Shown in pieces: positions 6,746 through 15,117 of a DNA stretch of 59,344 bases. This DNA is from Ectopseudomonas alcaliphila (GTDB lineage Bacteria > Pseudomonadota > Gammaproteobacteria > Pseudomonadales > Pseudomonadaceae). The stretch lies in contig NZ_FNAE01000010.1 in NCBI RefSeq assembly GCF_900101755.1, positions 55,887 to 115,230 on the forward strand, in the 5' to 3' direction. The translations under genes were made by a program, and so were the position numbers. Position 1 is the stretch's first letter, and every line of letters starts with the position of its first letter. Below the pieces are notes generated by a model, which was not told the DNA's origin, made no database searches, and saw only the letters and a program-made list of their open reading frames with translations.

Positions 6746-7546
6746 ATGAGCGCTCTATCCGTTCGTAGCTTCGCCTCCTTCACCCTGCCCGTCGGATTGC
6801 TGGCCGGTCTGCTGATTAGCCCGGTGCAGGCCCAACAACCACCACGACTCGACGTCCCCTATGTGCCCACGCCGGAGCCTGTGGTGGCGCATATGCTCCA
6901 GCTGGCCGAAATCGGCCCGGACGATTACCTCATCGACCTGGGCTCGGGCGATGGTCGCATCGCCATCTCCGCCGTGCAGGATCACGGTGCCAGAGCGGCC
7001 TACGGCATCGACCTGGACCCCGAGCGCGTCAGCGAGGCGCAGGAGAACGCCGAACGCGAGGGCGTGGCGGACAAGGTCACGTTCGAGCAGGGCGACCTGT
7101 TCCAGAAGGATATTTCCGAGGCCGACGTGCTGACCATGTACCTGCTCTCCACGGTCAACATGCGCCTGCGCCCGGTGATTCTCGACACCCTCAAGCCAGG
7201 TACTCGGGTGGTGTCGCACGCCTTCAACCTCGGCGACTGGGAGCCTGATCAGAGCGATGTGATCAATGGCAGTTCGGTGTTTCTGTGGATCGTGCCAGCC
7301 AAGGTCGCGGGGCAGTGGACTCTCGAGCTGGATGGCCAGAATTATCAGGTCGAACTCGACCAGCGCTTCCAGAAGGTGGTCGGCAAGGTCGATGGCCAGC
7401 CCGACATGCTCAGCGGCCAGCTGAAAGGCAGCGAGCTGCGCTTCACCCTCGATGACAGGCTGTATGTCGGCCAGCTCAATGGCGACCGTATCGAAGCAGT
7501 GCCAGCGGATGGTGCGCAGCAGGGCTGGGTCGCGCGCAGGAGCTGA
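6746..7546 (+). CDS. Exported class I SAM-dependent methyltransferase-like protein
   Basis: From the ATG at 6746 (GAGGAG site upstream) this gives 266 residues. An apparent Sec signal peptide covers about the first 30 residues (hydrophobic core, VQAQQ cleavage region). A Rossmann methyltransferase core follows, with the SAM-binding motif DLGSGDGRI, and then a C-terminal beta-rich tail of about 80 residues. A methyltransferase in the periplasm is odd, since SAM is not known to be available there; the N terminus might instead be a membrane anchor, or the fold may have been reused. It is separated by three bases from the downstream permease start, so the two are probably cotranslated. The substrate is unknown. 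Confidence 0.85.
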   Translation: MSALSVRSFASFTLPVGLLAGLLISPVQAQQPPRLDVPYVPTPEPVVAHMLQLAEIGPDDYLIDLGSGDGRIAISAVQDHGARAAYGIDLDPERVSEAQENAEREGVADKVTFEQGDLFQKDISEADVLTMYLLSTVNMRLRPVILDTLKPGTRVVSHAFNLGDWEPDQSDVINGSSVFLWIVPAKVAGQWTLELDGQNYQVELDQRFQKVVGKVDGQPDMLSGQLKGSELRFTLDDRLYVGQLNGDRIEAVPADGAQQGWVARRS

Positions 7547-7549
7547 GTC

Positions 7550-8899
7550 ATGACCTCACTAGCGTCCTCCAGGCGCGCCGGGCTGTCGGTCGTCGATGCC
7601 GTCGCGATGCTGGTCGGCGTGGTGATCGGTGTTGGCATCTTCGGCCTGCCGCCGCTGGTGGCGCAGCATGCCAGCAGCGCCGAGCTTTATCTGGCCCTGT
7701 GGCTGGTCGGCGGGCTGGTGATGCTGATCGGCGCGCTGTGTTACGGCGAGCTGGGTGCGGCGCATCCGGACCAGGGCGGCGAATACCATTATCTGAGCCT
7801 GGCCTGGGGACCGCAGATCGGCCTGCTGTTCGCCTGGGCTCGCGGTACGGTGATCCAGACCGGCGCGATCGCCGTGGTCGCGTTTATATATGGCGACTAC
7901 GCCCAGCGCCTGCTACCGCTCGGAGACTATGGCAGCGCCTGGCATGCCGCCCTGGTGGTGGTGGCGCTGACCCTGCTCAATGTGCTCGGCACGCGCGAAT
8001 CACGACGTGCCCAGCTGTTCTTCACCAGCGTTACGGTGCTGGCGCTGCTGCTGGTGGTGCTGGCCGGCCTGGTGCTGGCCGAACCGCAGCCGAACACCGC
8101 CAGTGCCGCACCTGCCAGCGGCAACCTGGCGGCGATGCTGGGCATGGGCATGGTGTTCGTGCTGCTCACCTATGGCGGCTGGAACGAAGCGGCCTACCTG
8201 TCCGGCGAACTGCGCAACCCGGCGCGCAACATGAGTCGCGTGCTGCTGATCGGCACGGCGCTGGTGACGGCCATCTACCTGCTGGCGAACCTGGTATTTC
8301 TCAATATCTTCGGCCTCGACGGCCTGCGCCAGAGCGATGCCGTGGCGGCGGACCTGATGAACATAGTCGCCGGCCCCCGAGCCGAGGTCATGCTGGCCGC
8401 GTTCGTCTGCCTGACCGCCTTGAGTACCCTGAACGCCACGCTGTTCACCGGTGCGCGGGTCTACTACGCGCTGGGCCGCGACGTGCCGCAACTGGCATTC
8501 ATCGGTCGCTGGAACGAACGCGGCGCGACCCCGGTACGCGCCCTGCTGCTGCAGTGCGCTCTTACCCTGCCACTGATCCTGTTCGGCGCCCTGACTGCGA
8601 ACGGCGTGCAAACCATGGTGGCTTACACCGCGCCGGTGTTCTGGCTGTTCATGTTCCTCGTCGCGCTGGCGCTGATTCGCCTGCGCCGTCGGCAACCCTG
8701 GGTGCGGCGGCCATTCAGCGTACCGCTGTATCCGCTGACGCCGATCCTGTTCGCCCTCACCTGCCTGGGCCTGTTCTACTCCAGCACGCTGTACGCCGGC
8801 AGCGGCGCGTTGCTGGGTCTACTGGTGCTCGGCGCCGGTCTGCCACTGCTGATATTGCAACGCCCACAAGCCGTCGAGCAGGACGAACACGCCGAGTGA
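7550..8899 (+). CDS. APC superfamily amino-acid/polyamine permease
   Basis: A 449-residue, roughly 12-helix inner-membrane transporter of the APC superfamily. The first helix carries the GVGIFGLPP motif typical of the unwound substrate-binding region, and the rest is regularly hydrophobic with a short polar C terminus. It probably moves an amino acid or amine by proton or antiport coupling; the substrate cannot be read from the sequence. Its ATG lies three bases after the stop of the exported methyltransferase gene, implying translational coupling. It converges on the AsnC/Lrp regulator gene to its right, which may control it as well as yjeH. Confidence 0.9.
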   Translation: MTSLASSRRAGLSVVDAVAMLVGVVIGVGIFGLPPLVAQHASSAELYLALWLVGGLVMLIGALCYGELGAAHPDQGGEYHYLSLAWGPQIGLLFAWARGTVIQTGAIAVVAFIYGDYAQRLLPLGDYGSAWHAALVVVALTLLNVLGTRESRRAQLFFTSVTVLALLLVVLAGLVLAEPQPNTASAAPASGNLAAMLGMGMVFVLLTYGGWNEAAYLSGELRNPARNMSRVLLIGTALVTAIYLLANLVFLNIFGLDGLRQSDAVAADLMNIVAGPRAEVMLAAFVCLTALSTLNATLFTGARVYYALGRDVPQLAFIGRWNERGATPVRALLLQCALTLPLILFGALTANGVQTMVAYTAPVFWLFMFLVALALIRLRRRQPWVRRPFSVPLYPLTPILFALTCLGLFYSSTLYAGSGALLGLLVLGAGLPLLILQRPQAVEQDEHAE

Positions 8900-8905
8900 G
8901 CAACG

Positions 8906-9325
8906 CTACATCGCCCAGTCCTTGACCACCACATGGGTCTTGACCTTCTGCATGCCGGGGAACGCCTCGATGGCACCGCGCACCTCGCTCAGGCGCGTCA
9001 TGCTCGGCGCTTCGATGAACACCAGCATGTCGGTTTCCCCACTGATGCCGCTGCAGTGACGCACCTCGGGCAGGGCGCGCATGCGCTCGACATAGTCCTC
9101 GCAGCGTCCGCCCTGATAGAAGAGTTCGAGAAAGGCCTTCACGCTTGCCTCGCCCGGTTCGGCCACCTGCGCGTGATAACCGCGAATCACGCCGCTGCTT
9201 TCCAGATATCGAATACGCTCGCTGACCGCCGAACGTGACAGGTTGACCTCACGGGCGATCTGGCTGACGGAGGTGCGCGCATCGCTGCGCAGCAGAGCGA
9301 GGATCTGGCGATCGAACTTGTCCAC
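8906..9325 (-). CDS. AsnC/Lrp-family transcriptional regulator
   Basis: A 139-residue feast/famine regulator. The N-terminal AsnC helix-turn-helix (DKFDRQILALL, then VSQIAREVNLSRSAVSERI) is followed by a RAM ligand-binding domain (about residues 65-135). The GTG at 9323-9325 gives the usual N terminus and follows a GAGAAG site; an ATG at 9369-9371 would add 15 residues with no visible ribosome site, so I prefer the GTG. It is divergent from the yjeH-type exporter with a short shared intergenic region, the usual arrangement of a local Lrp-type regulator that senses the exported amino acid. Confidence 0.9.
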   Translation of the reverse strand: MDKFDRQILALLRSDARTSVSQIAREVNLSRSAVSERIRYLESSGVIRGYHAQVAEPGEASVKAFLELFYQGGRCEDYVERMRALPEVRHCSGISGETDMLVFIEAPSMTRLSEVRGAIEAFPGMQKVKTHVVVKDWAM

Positions 9326-9448
9326 GGGGGCTTCTCGGGCGGCAATCGGATTGACGGTGAAAACCGCCATTTCGTCGGCAAAAGGCGACAGCCTGCAACT
9401 GGCCGGCGCCCTACCATGGCGGTATCTGAAAAATGATGAGCATACCCC

Positions 9449-10702
9449 ATGAGTCGATTGAACAAGGAATTGGGCCTGCTGCAGGGCATCGCCCTGCTCA
9501 GCACCTCGCTGCTCGGCACCGGCATCTTCGTGGTGCCGGCGCTGGCTGCCACTGCGGCTGGCGAAGCGTCGCTGTGGGCGTGGATGATCCTCATAGCCCT
9601 GGTGCTGCCGGTGGCCTTCACCTTCGCCCAGTTGGGCAAGCGCTTCCCTCATGCCGGCGGCGCGCCGCACCTGATCGGCCGTGCCTTCGGTCTGCGCATG
9701 GAGGGGGTCAGCGCCCTGCTGTTTCTCGCCGTGCTGCCGGTCGGTTTGCCCGCAGCCCTGCATATCGCCAGCGGCTTCTGGCTGGCCTTGTTCGATCTCG
9801 ATCGCGCCGGCCTGCTGCTCATCGAACTGGCCACACTGGGCGCCATCCTCCTGCTCGGCCAGCGCCCGCCGAAAGCATCAGGCATGCTGCAGGGGCTGAT
9901 CGCCGTGGCCATCGTCGCCAGCGTGGCACTGATCTGGTGGGTCGGTGACCTGCCGCGCGCCAGCAAACCGCTGCTACCAGCTATGGACGGCCAGTGGCAC
10001 CTGCTGCCAACAGCACTGGGCGTGATGTTCTGGTGCTTCGTAGGCATCGAGGCCTTCACCCACCTGGGCGAAGAGTTCAAATACCCCGAGCGCGACTTCC
10101 CACTGGCGCTGCTGCTCGGTGTGCTGCTGGCCGGCCTGGTGTACTGGGCCTGCTCGGTGGCGGTACTGAGCTTCGCCACCTACGGCGACGTGCGCAGCGA
10201 CACCACCGCCCTGCCGCGCCTGTTCGAGCAACTGCTGGGTGAGCAAGCGCGCGTGCCGGTGGTCGTGCTCGGTTACCTGGCCTGTTTCGCCTCGATGAAC
10301 GTTTACATCCAGGGCTTCGCCCGGCTGATCTGGAGCCTGGCCGACGAAGGACGTCTGCCGGCCAGGCTGGCCATGCGCAACCACCATGGTGTCCCCGGCA
10401 GCGCCCTGCTGCTGGTGGTGATCAGCTGCGCGCTGTGCGCCATGCTCTCGGCGACCTTGAACCTGTCGGTGGACGATCTGATCCGCTACGCCAACGGCAA
10501 CTTCGTGTTGATCTACCTGCTGAGCATGGCCGCCGGCTGGGTGCTGCTGCGTGGTATCTGGCGCCTGCTGGCCGGGCTCAGTGGGCTGCTCTGTGCAGCG
10601 GTGCTGGCGATGCTCGGCAGCGATGCGCTGTATGCAGTGGCCTTGCTGGGTACATTGCTGCTGCTCAGCCATCTACGCGAAAGGCAGAAGATGCTGACGT
10701 AG
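9449..10702 (+). CDS. yjeH: YjeH-type L-methionine/branched-chain amino-acid exporter
   Basis: This 417-residue APC-family protein closely resembles Escherichia coli YjeH, which exports L-methionine and branched-chain amino acids. Shared features include the N-terminal GLLQGIALLSTSLLGTGIF motif, PVGLPAALHIA, FWCFVGIEAFTHL and YLACFASMNVYIQ. About 12 membrane helices cover the whole length. It is divergent from an AsnC/Lrp-type regulator, which is probably its activator when the amino acid accumulates. A short palindromic stretch after the stop (about 10702-10764) probably ends the transcript. Confidence 0.92.
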   Translation: MSRLNKELGLLQGIALLSTSLLGTGIFVVPALAATAAGEASLWAWMILIALVLPVAFTFAQLGKRFPHAGGAPHLIGRAFGLRMEGVSALLFLAVLPVGLPAALHIASGFWLALFDLDRAGLLLIELATLGAILLLGQRPPKASGMLQGLIAVAIVASVALIWWVGDLPRASKPLLPAMDGQWHLLPTALGVMFWCFVGIEAFTHLGEEFKYPERDFPLALLLGVLLAGLVYWACSVAVLSFATYGDVRSDTTALPRLFEQLLGEQARVPVVVLGYLACFASMNVYIQGFARLIWSLADEGRLPARLAMRNHHGVPGSALLLVVISCALCAMLSATLNLSVDDLIRYANGNFVLIYLLSMAAGWVLLRGIWRLLAGLSGLLCAAVLAMLGSDALYAVALLGTLLLLSHLRERQKMLT

Positions 10703-10739
10703 GGTGCATCACGGCTCACCGATCCACCGCGCGCCTGAC

Positions 10740-10764
10740 GGTGGATGAAAGAGCGTCATCCACC
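10740..10764. repeat. Inverted repeat after yjeH
   Basis: GGTGGATGA at 10740-10748 pairs perfectly with TCATCCACC at 10756-10764. It follows a GTAGGGTGC stretch typical of one of this genome's REP families and lacks a T-tract, so it is more likely a REP-like end structure than an intrinsic terminator. Confidence 0.5.
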
Positions 10765-10828
10765 ATCAGGATGACCTTGAGGCGCATGGGGTTCTATCCT
10801 TACCCTGAATTCGCTGAAAGGAAGCCCC

Positions 10829-12199
10829 ATGCGCCGTGTACTCAATGACCTGAAAATCATGATCCTGGCCAACCTGTGGATAGTCCCGGTGGTGGCTGGC
10901 CTGGTCTGGGCACTGTTCCAGTTCGTCGCGCCGCCACCGCCGATGAGCGCCAGCATGGCCACCGGCGCCCAGGGGGGCGCCTATCAGCAGTTCGCCGAAC
11001 GCCTGAAGGAAGAACTGGCCAAGGAAGGTTTCGAACTGAATCTGGTGCCGACCTCGGGCTCGCGCGACAACCTGCAACGTCTGCTGGCGAAAGACCCACA
11101 AGTGGAGATCGCCCTGGTGCAGAGCGGCCTGGAGCGCCAGCTGGCACCCGAGGAGCAGCGCAAGCTGGAGAGCCTGGGGGCGATCTATCAGGAACCGCTA
11201 TGGCTGTTCTACCGGCGCGAAGTGAACCTGGATCGCATCGCTGATCTGTTGCCACTGCGCCTCGGTCTGGGCGGCGAAGGCAGCGGCACCCGTGCCGCCA
11301 GCGACGCCATTCTCGGCGCCAATGCCATCGAGCCCGAACAGTATCCCGATACCTGGCAGAGCATCGGCGGCGGCAAGGCGGCGCGCGCGCTGCTGGCCGG
11401 CGAACTGGACGCCGCCTTCTTCGTCGGCCCGGCAGAAAACTCACTGGTGCAGCAACTGGCGGCCAACCCCGACATCGCCGTGGCACACTTTCGTCGCGCC
11501 GCCGCCTACGAGGCGCGCCTGCCGTTCTTCAATCAGGTGAAGGTCGGCGAAGGCCTGCTGGATCTTGCCAACAACGCACCGGACCGCGACATCGTCACCC
11601 TGTCTCCGGTCGCCACGCTGGTGGTCAACGAGGACTTCAACCCCGGCCTGGTGCCGCTGTTTCTCGAGGCTAGCCGTGAAGTGATGCGAAGCGGTACCCT
11701 GCTCGATGCCGCCGGCACCTTTCCCAGCGCCGAGCCCCGCACCTTCGAGCTGCACAAGGATGCCGGGCATTACTACGACAAGGGCCTGCCGATCCTGCAA
11801 CGCTACCTGCCGTTTCGTATCGCCTCGCTGGCCGACCGCTACATCATCCTGCTGATCCCCTTGATCGTGGTGATGATTCCGCTGTTCAAGGCTGTCGGAC
11901 CGATCTACCAGTGGCGCATCCGTGCGCGCATCTACCGCTGGTACAAGTACCTGCGCGAGATCGACCGCAAGCTGCACGCAGGTTCCTTGCCCGGCGAACT
12001 GGACAGCGAGATCGAACGCCTGGAGCAGATGGAAGACGAGCTGGCCGCGGTGGAAGTGCCGCTGTCGTACTCCAACGAGTTGTACGAACTGCACATGCAT
12101 GTGCGTTACGTCATCGAGCGGCTGCGCGTATTGCAGCGGCGCCGCGGCGATGACCCGGAACAGGCACCCTCGGTGGTGCCGAGCCCGGACCGCCGCTAG
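10829..12199 (+). CDS. Membrane-tethered TAXI-family TRAP solute-binding protein
   Basis: The 456-residue protein has an N-terminal membrane helix (about residues 11-30), a periplasmic TAXI-type binding domain (MATGAQGGAYQQFA near residue 44, GLGGEGSGTRAAS near 147, typical ligand-loop motifs), a second helix (about residues 333-353) and a C-terminal cytoplasmic helical tail of about 100 residues ending in basic residues. Ordinary TAXI proteins are free periplasmic proteins paired with TRAP permease genes. Here both ends are membrane-linked and no permease gene is nearby, so this may be a sensor or may serve a permease encoded elsewhere. The ATG follows a GGAAG site. Confidence 0.88.
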   Translation: MRRVLNDLKIMILANLWIVPVVAGLVWALFQFVAPPPPMSASMATGAQGGAYQQFAERLKEELAKEGFELNLVPTSGSRDNLQRLLAKDPQVEIALVQSGLERQLAPEEQRKLESLGAIYQEPLWLFYRREVNLDRIADLLPLRLGLGGEGSGTRAASDAILGANAIEPEQYPDTWQSIGGGKAARALLAGELDAAFFVGPAENSLVQQLAANPDIAVAHFRRAAAYEARLPFFNQVKVGEGLLDLANNAPDRDIVTLSPVATLVVNEDFNPGLVPLFLEASREVMRSGTLLDAAGTFPSAEPRTFELHKDAGHYYDKGLPILQRYLPFRIASLADRYIILLIPLIVVMIPLFKAVGPIYQWRIRARIYRWYKYLREIDRKLHAGSLPGELDSEIERLEQMEDELAAVEVPLSYSNELYELHMHVRYVIERLRVLQRRRGDDPEQAPSVVPSPDRR

Positions 12200-12253
12200 C
12201 CAGGGCAAGCGCTCATGACAAAGGTTCTTCGCGTTCTCGCGGGGAGGATACGC

Positions 12254-13056
12254 TTGACACCGGACTGGCAATTACGTGTGAGCTGTCGATGACTTGGCAC
12301 TCTCCATTACCGAGTCCACTGAGCGTTTGGGTTGCGCCCCTTACGGGCGCCACACCTTGATTCGCTTTGCTCACCCTTCGGGCCAGCCTGCGGCTGTTAC
12401 TGCGCTTCGCTACGTTTCTATGCTTGCCCAAGAAAGGTGTGCCAAAGAAGGGCACCCCGACATCCGGGTTTCGCTGCGCGAAACTTGATTCGCTTTGCTC
12501 ACCCTACGGGCCAGCCTGCGGCTGTTACTCCGCTTCGCTGCGTTTCCTCGCTCCGGTGCTGCTCCGGGGGCCGGCTTACATGGGCCATCCCTGGCCCATT
12601 AAGCCTCTCGCCGCATCCATGCGGCTCGCTCCCCTACACAGCACCTCTACTCGGCCTCCTGACGGGACCGGGGCGCGAGCTTGCGAAATCTCCGGAAGAT
12701 CAAAGTCGGTAGCGTTTGGTTTTTGCTCTTGAAGCGCGATCTCACAGACGACGCCCAAATCCCCTTCAGGAGGCCGAGTGGAATCGCCGTGGAATGGGTT
12801 GAGCGGCATGGATGCCGCGAGAGCCGTGATGGGCCAGGGATGGCCCCTCACGGCGTGCCCCTGGAACGGTGATGGAACGAGGGAACCCCGGCGCAGCCGG
12901 GGCCGTATGTAGGGGTGTGTTTCTTTGCTTACTTTCTTTGCACAAGCAAAGAAAGTGAGTCGCCCGTAAGGGGCGAAACCCATAAGACCAGGCGGCGTGC
13001 TAATGGAGAGTGCCAAGTCATCGACAGCTCACACGTAATTGCCAGTCCGGTGTCAA
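12254..13056. repeat. 803-bp non-coding palindromic element with perfect 56-bp terminal inverted repeats
   Basis: The ends 12254-12309 and 13001-13056 are perfect reverse complements over 56 bases. Inside are a 62-bp direct repeat (12357-12418 and 12485-12546) and nested inverted segments (12581-12599 with 12829-12846; 12649-12662 with 12765-12780), so one strand could fold into a giant branched hairpin. Short frames on both strands (for example one ending near 12576) look like the spurious proteins often called from repeated Pseudomonas elements; I see no transposase. It fills most of the gap between the TAXI gene and the aminopeptidase gene. Confidence 0.85.
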
Positions 13057-13090
13057 CCCGCACTTTCTCCAAACTATGCGAAGAACCATG

Positions 13091-13122
13091 AAAAAGCCCG
13101 CGATGCATTCGCGGGCTTTTTC
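13091..13122 (-). terminator. Bidirectional intrinsic terminator
   Basis: An A-tract, the stem GCCCGCGA / TCGCGGGC and a T-tract form a symmetrical terminator downstream of the aminopeptidase stop (minus strand). It could also end transcription arriving from the left. Confidence 0.85.
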
Positions 13123-13168
13123 ATGGGCGCGCCATGCGCACCGGCAGGGGTGCGCACAGCACACGAGG

Positions 13169-14779
13169 CTATTTGACCCAGTGCTTGCCCCAGTGGGTGA
13201 TTTCGTAGGTTTGGGCGCTGCGCATCATCGTGCGCGAATCCCTGGACGCGGCGATCTCGTCATCGACGATCTTGGTCGACAGCGCCAGCCAACTGGCGAC
13301 GAAGGCCATGGCATCGCCATTGACCTCCAGCGCGCGCAGATCGACGTTGTTCAGGTCATCGCAGGCTTCGTGGTAGCACGGATCGAAGGCCTCGCCCGCA
13401 GTACCACCATAACGGCTGGCCTGCTCTTCGGACTTGACCACCTCGGCCCCGGTGAACAGCCCGCCGAAGGCGATGCCATCGGTGAAGAACTGCGCATAGT
13501 CGGAACGGAAGCTGATCTCGTCACCCTCGAACGGCAGACCGCGCAGGCGGTAGTACTCGCCGAACAGACGCTCGATCGCGGCCGAACCGGGCGGGCCCTG
13601 CAGGCCGAAGTCCGAGCCGTCGCCGTCATAGACGAAGTAGGCGAAGTTCGGCGAGGCGATCATGTCGAAATTGAGGTACGCCTTGATCTTGGCCTTCTCC
13701 TCGTCGGGCAGCTGATTGACGTAGAAGGTCGAGCCCACCAGCCCCGACTCTTCGGCGCCCCACCAGGCAAAACGCAGCTTGTTCTTCGGCTTGGCCTTGG
13801 CCATCTGCACGGCCAGCTCCAGCAGCGCGGCGCTGCCCGAACCGTTGTCGTTGATACCGGCCCCCTCGAACACCGAATCCAGATGCGCGCCGAGCATCAC
13901 CACGTTGCCCGCGTTGCCGCGCTTGCTCTCGGCCACCAGGTTGTGGGTCTGGGTCCGCTCACGCACCACGTCGGTGACCATGCGCACCTGCTGCTCGGCC
14001 GTCTGCGCCAGGCTCACGCCCACGTCATAGGTGGTGAACAGCACCGGAATGCCACCGGCATAGGCATCGCCCAGGGTCGCGTTGAGCAGGCCCTTGCGGT
14101 CCTCGCTGTCGCCCTGGTTGAAGATCACCACACCCACTGCGCCAGCAGCGGCAGCGTTCTCGGCCTTGATCTGGAAGTTGCAGGTCCCGCGCTGCAGCAG
14201 GGCAATGGAGCCAGCCGGGAAACCGGCGAAATCCTCGGCCTCGCAGCCGCTGCTGGACTGGTTGCCCTCGCCCAGGGCAACGTCCACCGCCGCCACCGGT
14301 GCGCTGACATCGCCGGCATCGGTCTGCGACAGGTAGGTGAAGTCCACCTCCCACTCGAACTGCGCCGGGGTCGGCGCCAGGCTCTGCAGCACGCCGGGTC
14401 CCTGTGGGTAGAACGCGCTGAACGGGAATGCCTGACGGGTGACCTTGTAGCCGGCACTTTCCAGCGTCGCCTGCACATAGTCGAGCGAGCGCTCGTAACC
14501 GGACAGGCCGGCGGCGCGGTTGCCACCGTTGGCCAGGGCGATGTCATTGAACATCTGCAGGTGGGTCATGCTGTTGGCCGCCTGCATGCAGCGAGGCAGC
14601 AACAGCGGCGTAGCACTCAGCACAGCGGAGCGGCACTCCGCCGGCCCGAGCCGGGTGGGGCTCCAGAACTGATCGAACAGTTCGGTGACGTCGAGCCCCT
14701 TGGCCGCAGTGGCCTGCCCGGAAATGGCCGCCAGCAAGGCGGCGCCCAGTAGACGGCGATTATTGGTCTTGTTGCGCAT
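13169..14779 (-). CDS. Secreted M28 aminopeptidase (PaAP-like)
   Basis: A secreted zinc aminopeptidase closely resembling Pseudomonas aeruginosa PaAP (PA2939), which removes N-terminal residues, preferably Leu, from extracellular peptides. The ATG at 14777-14779 follows a good AGGA site and gives 536 residues. An upstream frame extension to 14836 is not needed. A signal peptide ends near residue 25. A PA domain is inserted around residues 110-250. M28 zinc ligands are visible in GAHLDSVFEG, NDNGSGSAA, WWGAEESG, NFDMI and the C-terminal CYHEACDD, whose cysteines probably form a disulfide. It is monocistronic. Confidence 0.93.
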   Translation of the reverse strand: MRNKTNNRRLLGAALLAAISGQATAAKGLDVTELFDQFWSPTRLGPAECRSAVLSATPLLLPRCMQAANSMTHLQMFNDIALANGGNRAAGLSGYERSLDYVQATLESAGYKVTRQAFPFSAFYPQGPGVLQSLAPTPAQFEWEVDFTYLSQTDAGDVSAPVAAVDVALGEGNQSSSGCEAEDFAGFPAGSIALLQRGTCNFQIKAENAAAAGAVGVVIFNQGDSEDRKGLLNATLGDAYAGGIPVLFTTYDVGVSLAQTAEQQVRMVTDVVRERTQTHNLVAESKRGNAGNVVMLGAHLDSVFEGAGINDNGSGSAALLELAVQMAKAKPKNKLRFAWWGAEESGLVGSTFYVNQLPDEEKAKIKAYLNFDMIASPNFAYFVYDGDGSDFGLQGPPGSAAIERLFGEYYRLRGLPFEGDEISFRSDYAQFFTDGIAFGGLFTGAEVVKSEEQASRYGGTAGEAFDPCYHEACDDLNNVDLRALEVNGDAMAFVASWLALSTKIVDDEIAASRDSRTMMRSAQTYEITHWGKHWVK

Positions 14780-15117
14780 GTAATCCTCCAATCCATATCT
14801 GGAGATCGAGAAAGGCGGCAACGCTTGTGGCGTCACCGCAGTGCGTCCCTTTACTACGTCGTGTGGACGTGAAAAACGCTAGACCGAGTTACGCCATCGC
14901 GCGAATCGAGAATCGTGCTTTTTTGTAGAAAATAGAGCTCTATCACTGCAGATACCGGCAATTAGCCAGCAAAGACTTATCCTGCCGCTGCGCCCGTCGG
15001 CATCTCATGACGATGTCAGGTAGACTTTGCCCATGCCGCTGCGCCGCTGGCCTGAGCACTCACTCGCCCGGCTGCGCGGCCAACCCCCATCGCGAACCCG
15101 CCAAAGACCGAAGCCCC
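14780..15117. other. 338-bp intergenic region between divergent genes
   Basis: Divergent upstream region of the aminopeptidase and yejK. It contains AT-rich stretches around 14880-14945 that could hold promoters. I see no convincing complete promoter, operator, RNA or repeat. Confidence 0.4.

Noticed and set aside
12332..13016. Several 60-146-codon frames inside the 803-bp element
   Set aside because: They are translations of the palindromic repeat on both strands, with low-complexity composition and no ribosome sites; typical spurious repeat proteins.
12254..13056. Insertion sequence with transposase
   Set aside because: Terminal inverted repeats are perfect, but no transposase frame or catalytic motif is present; kept as a non-coding repeat element.
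13010..14752. 580-codon plus-strand frame opposite the aminopeptidase
   Set aside because: It is the antisense shadow of a clear M28 gene; composition is typical of high-GC shadows.
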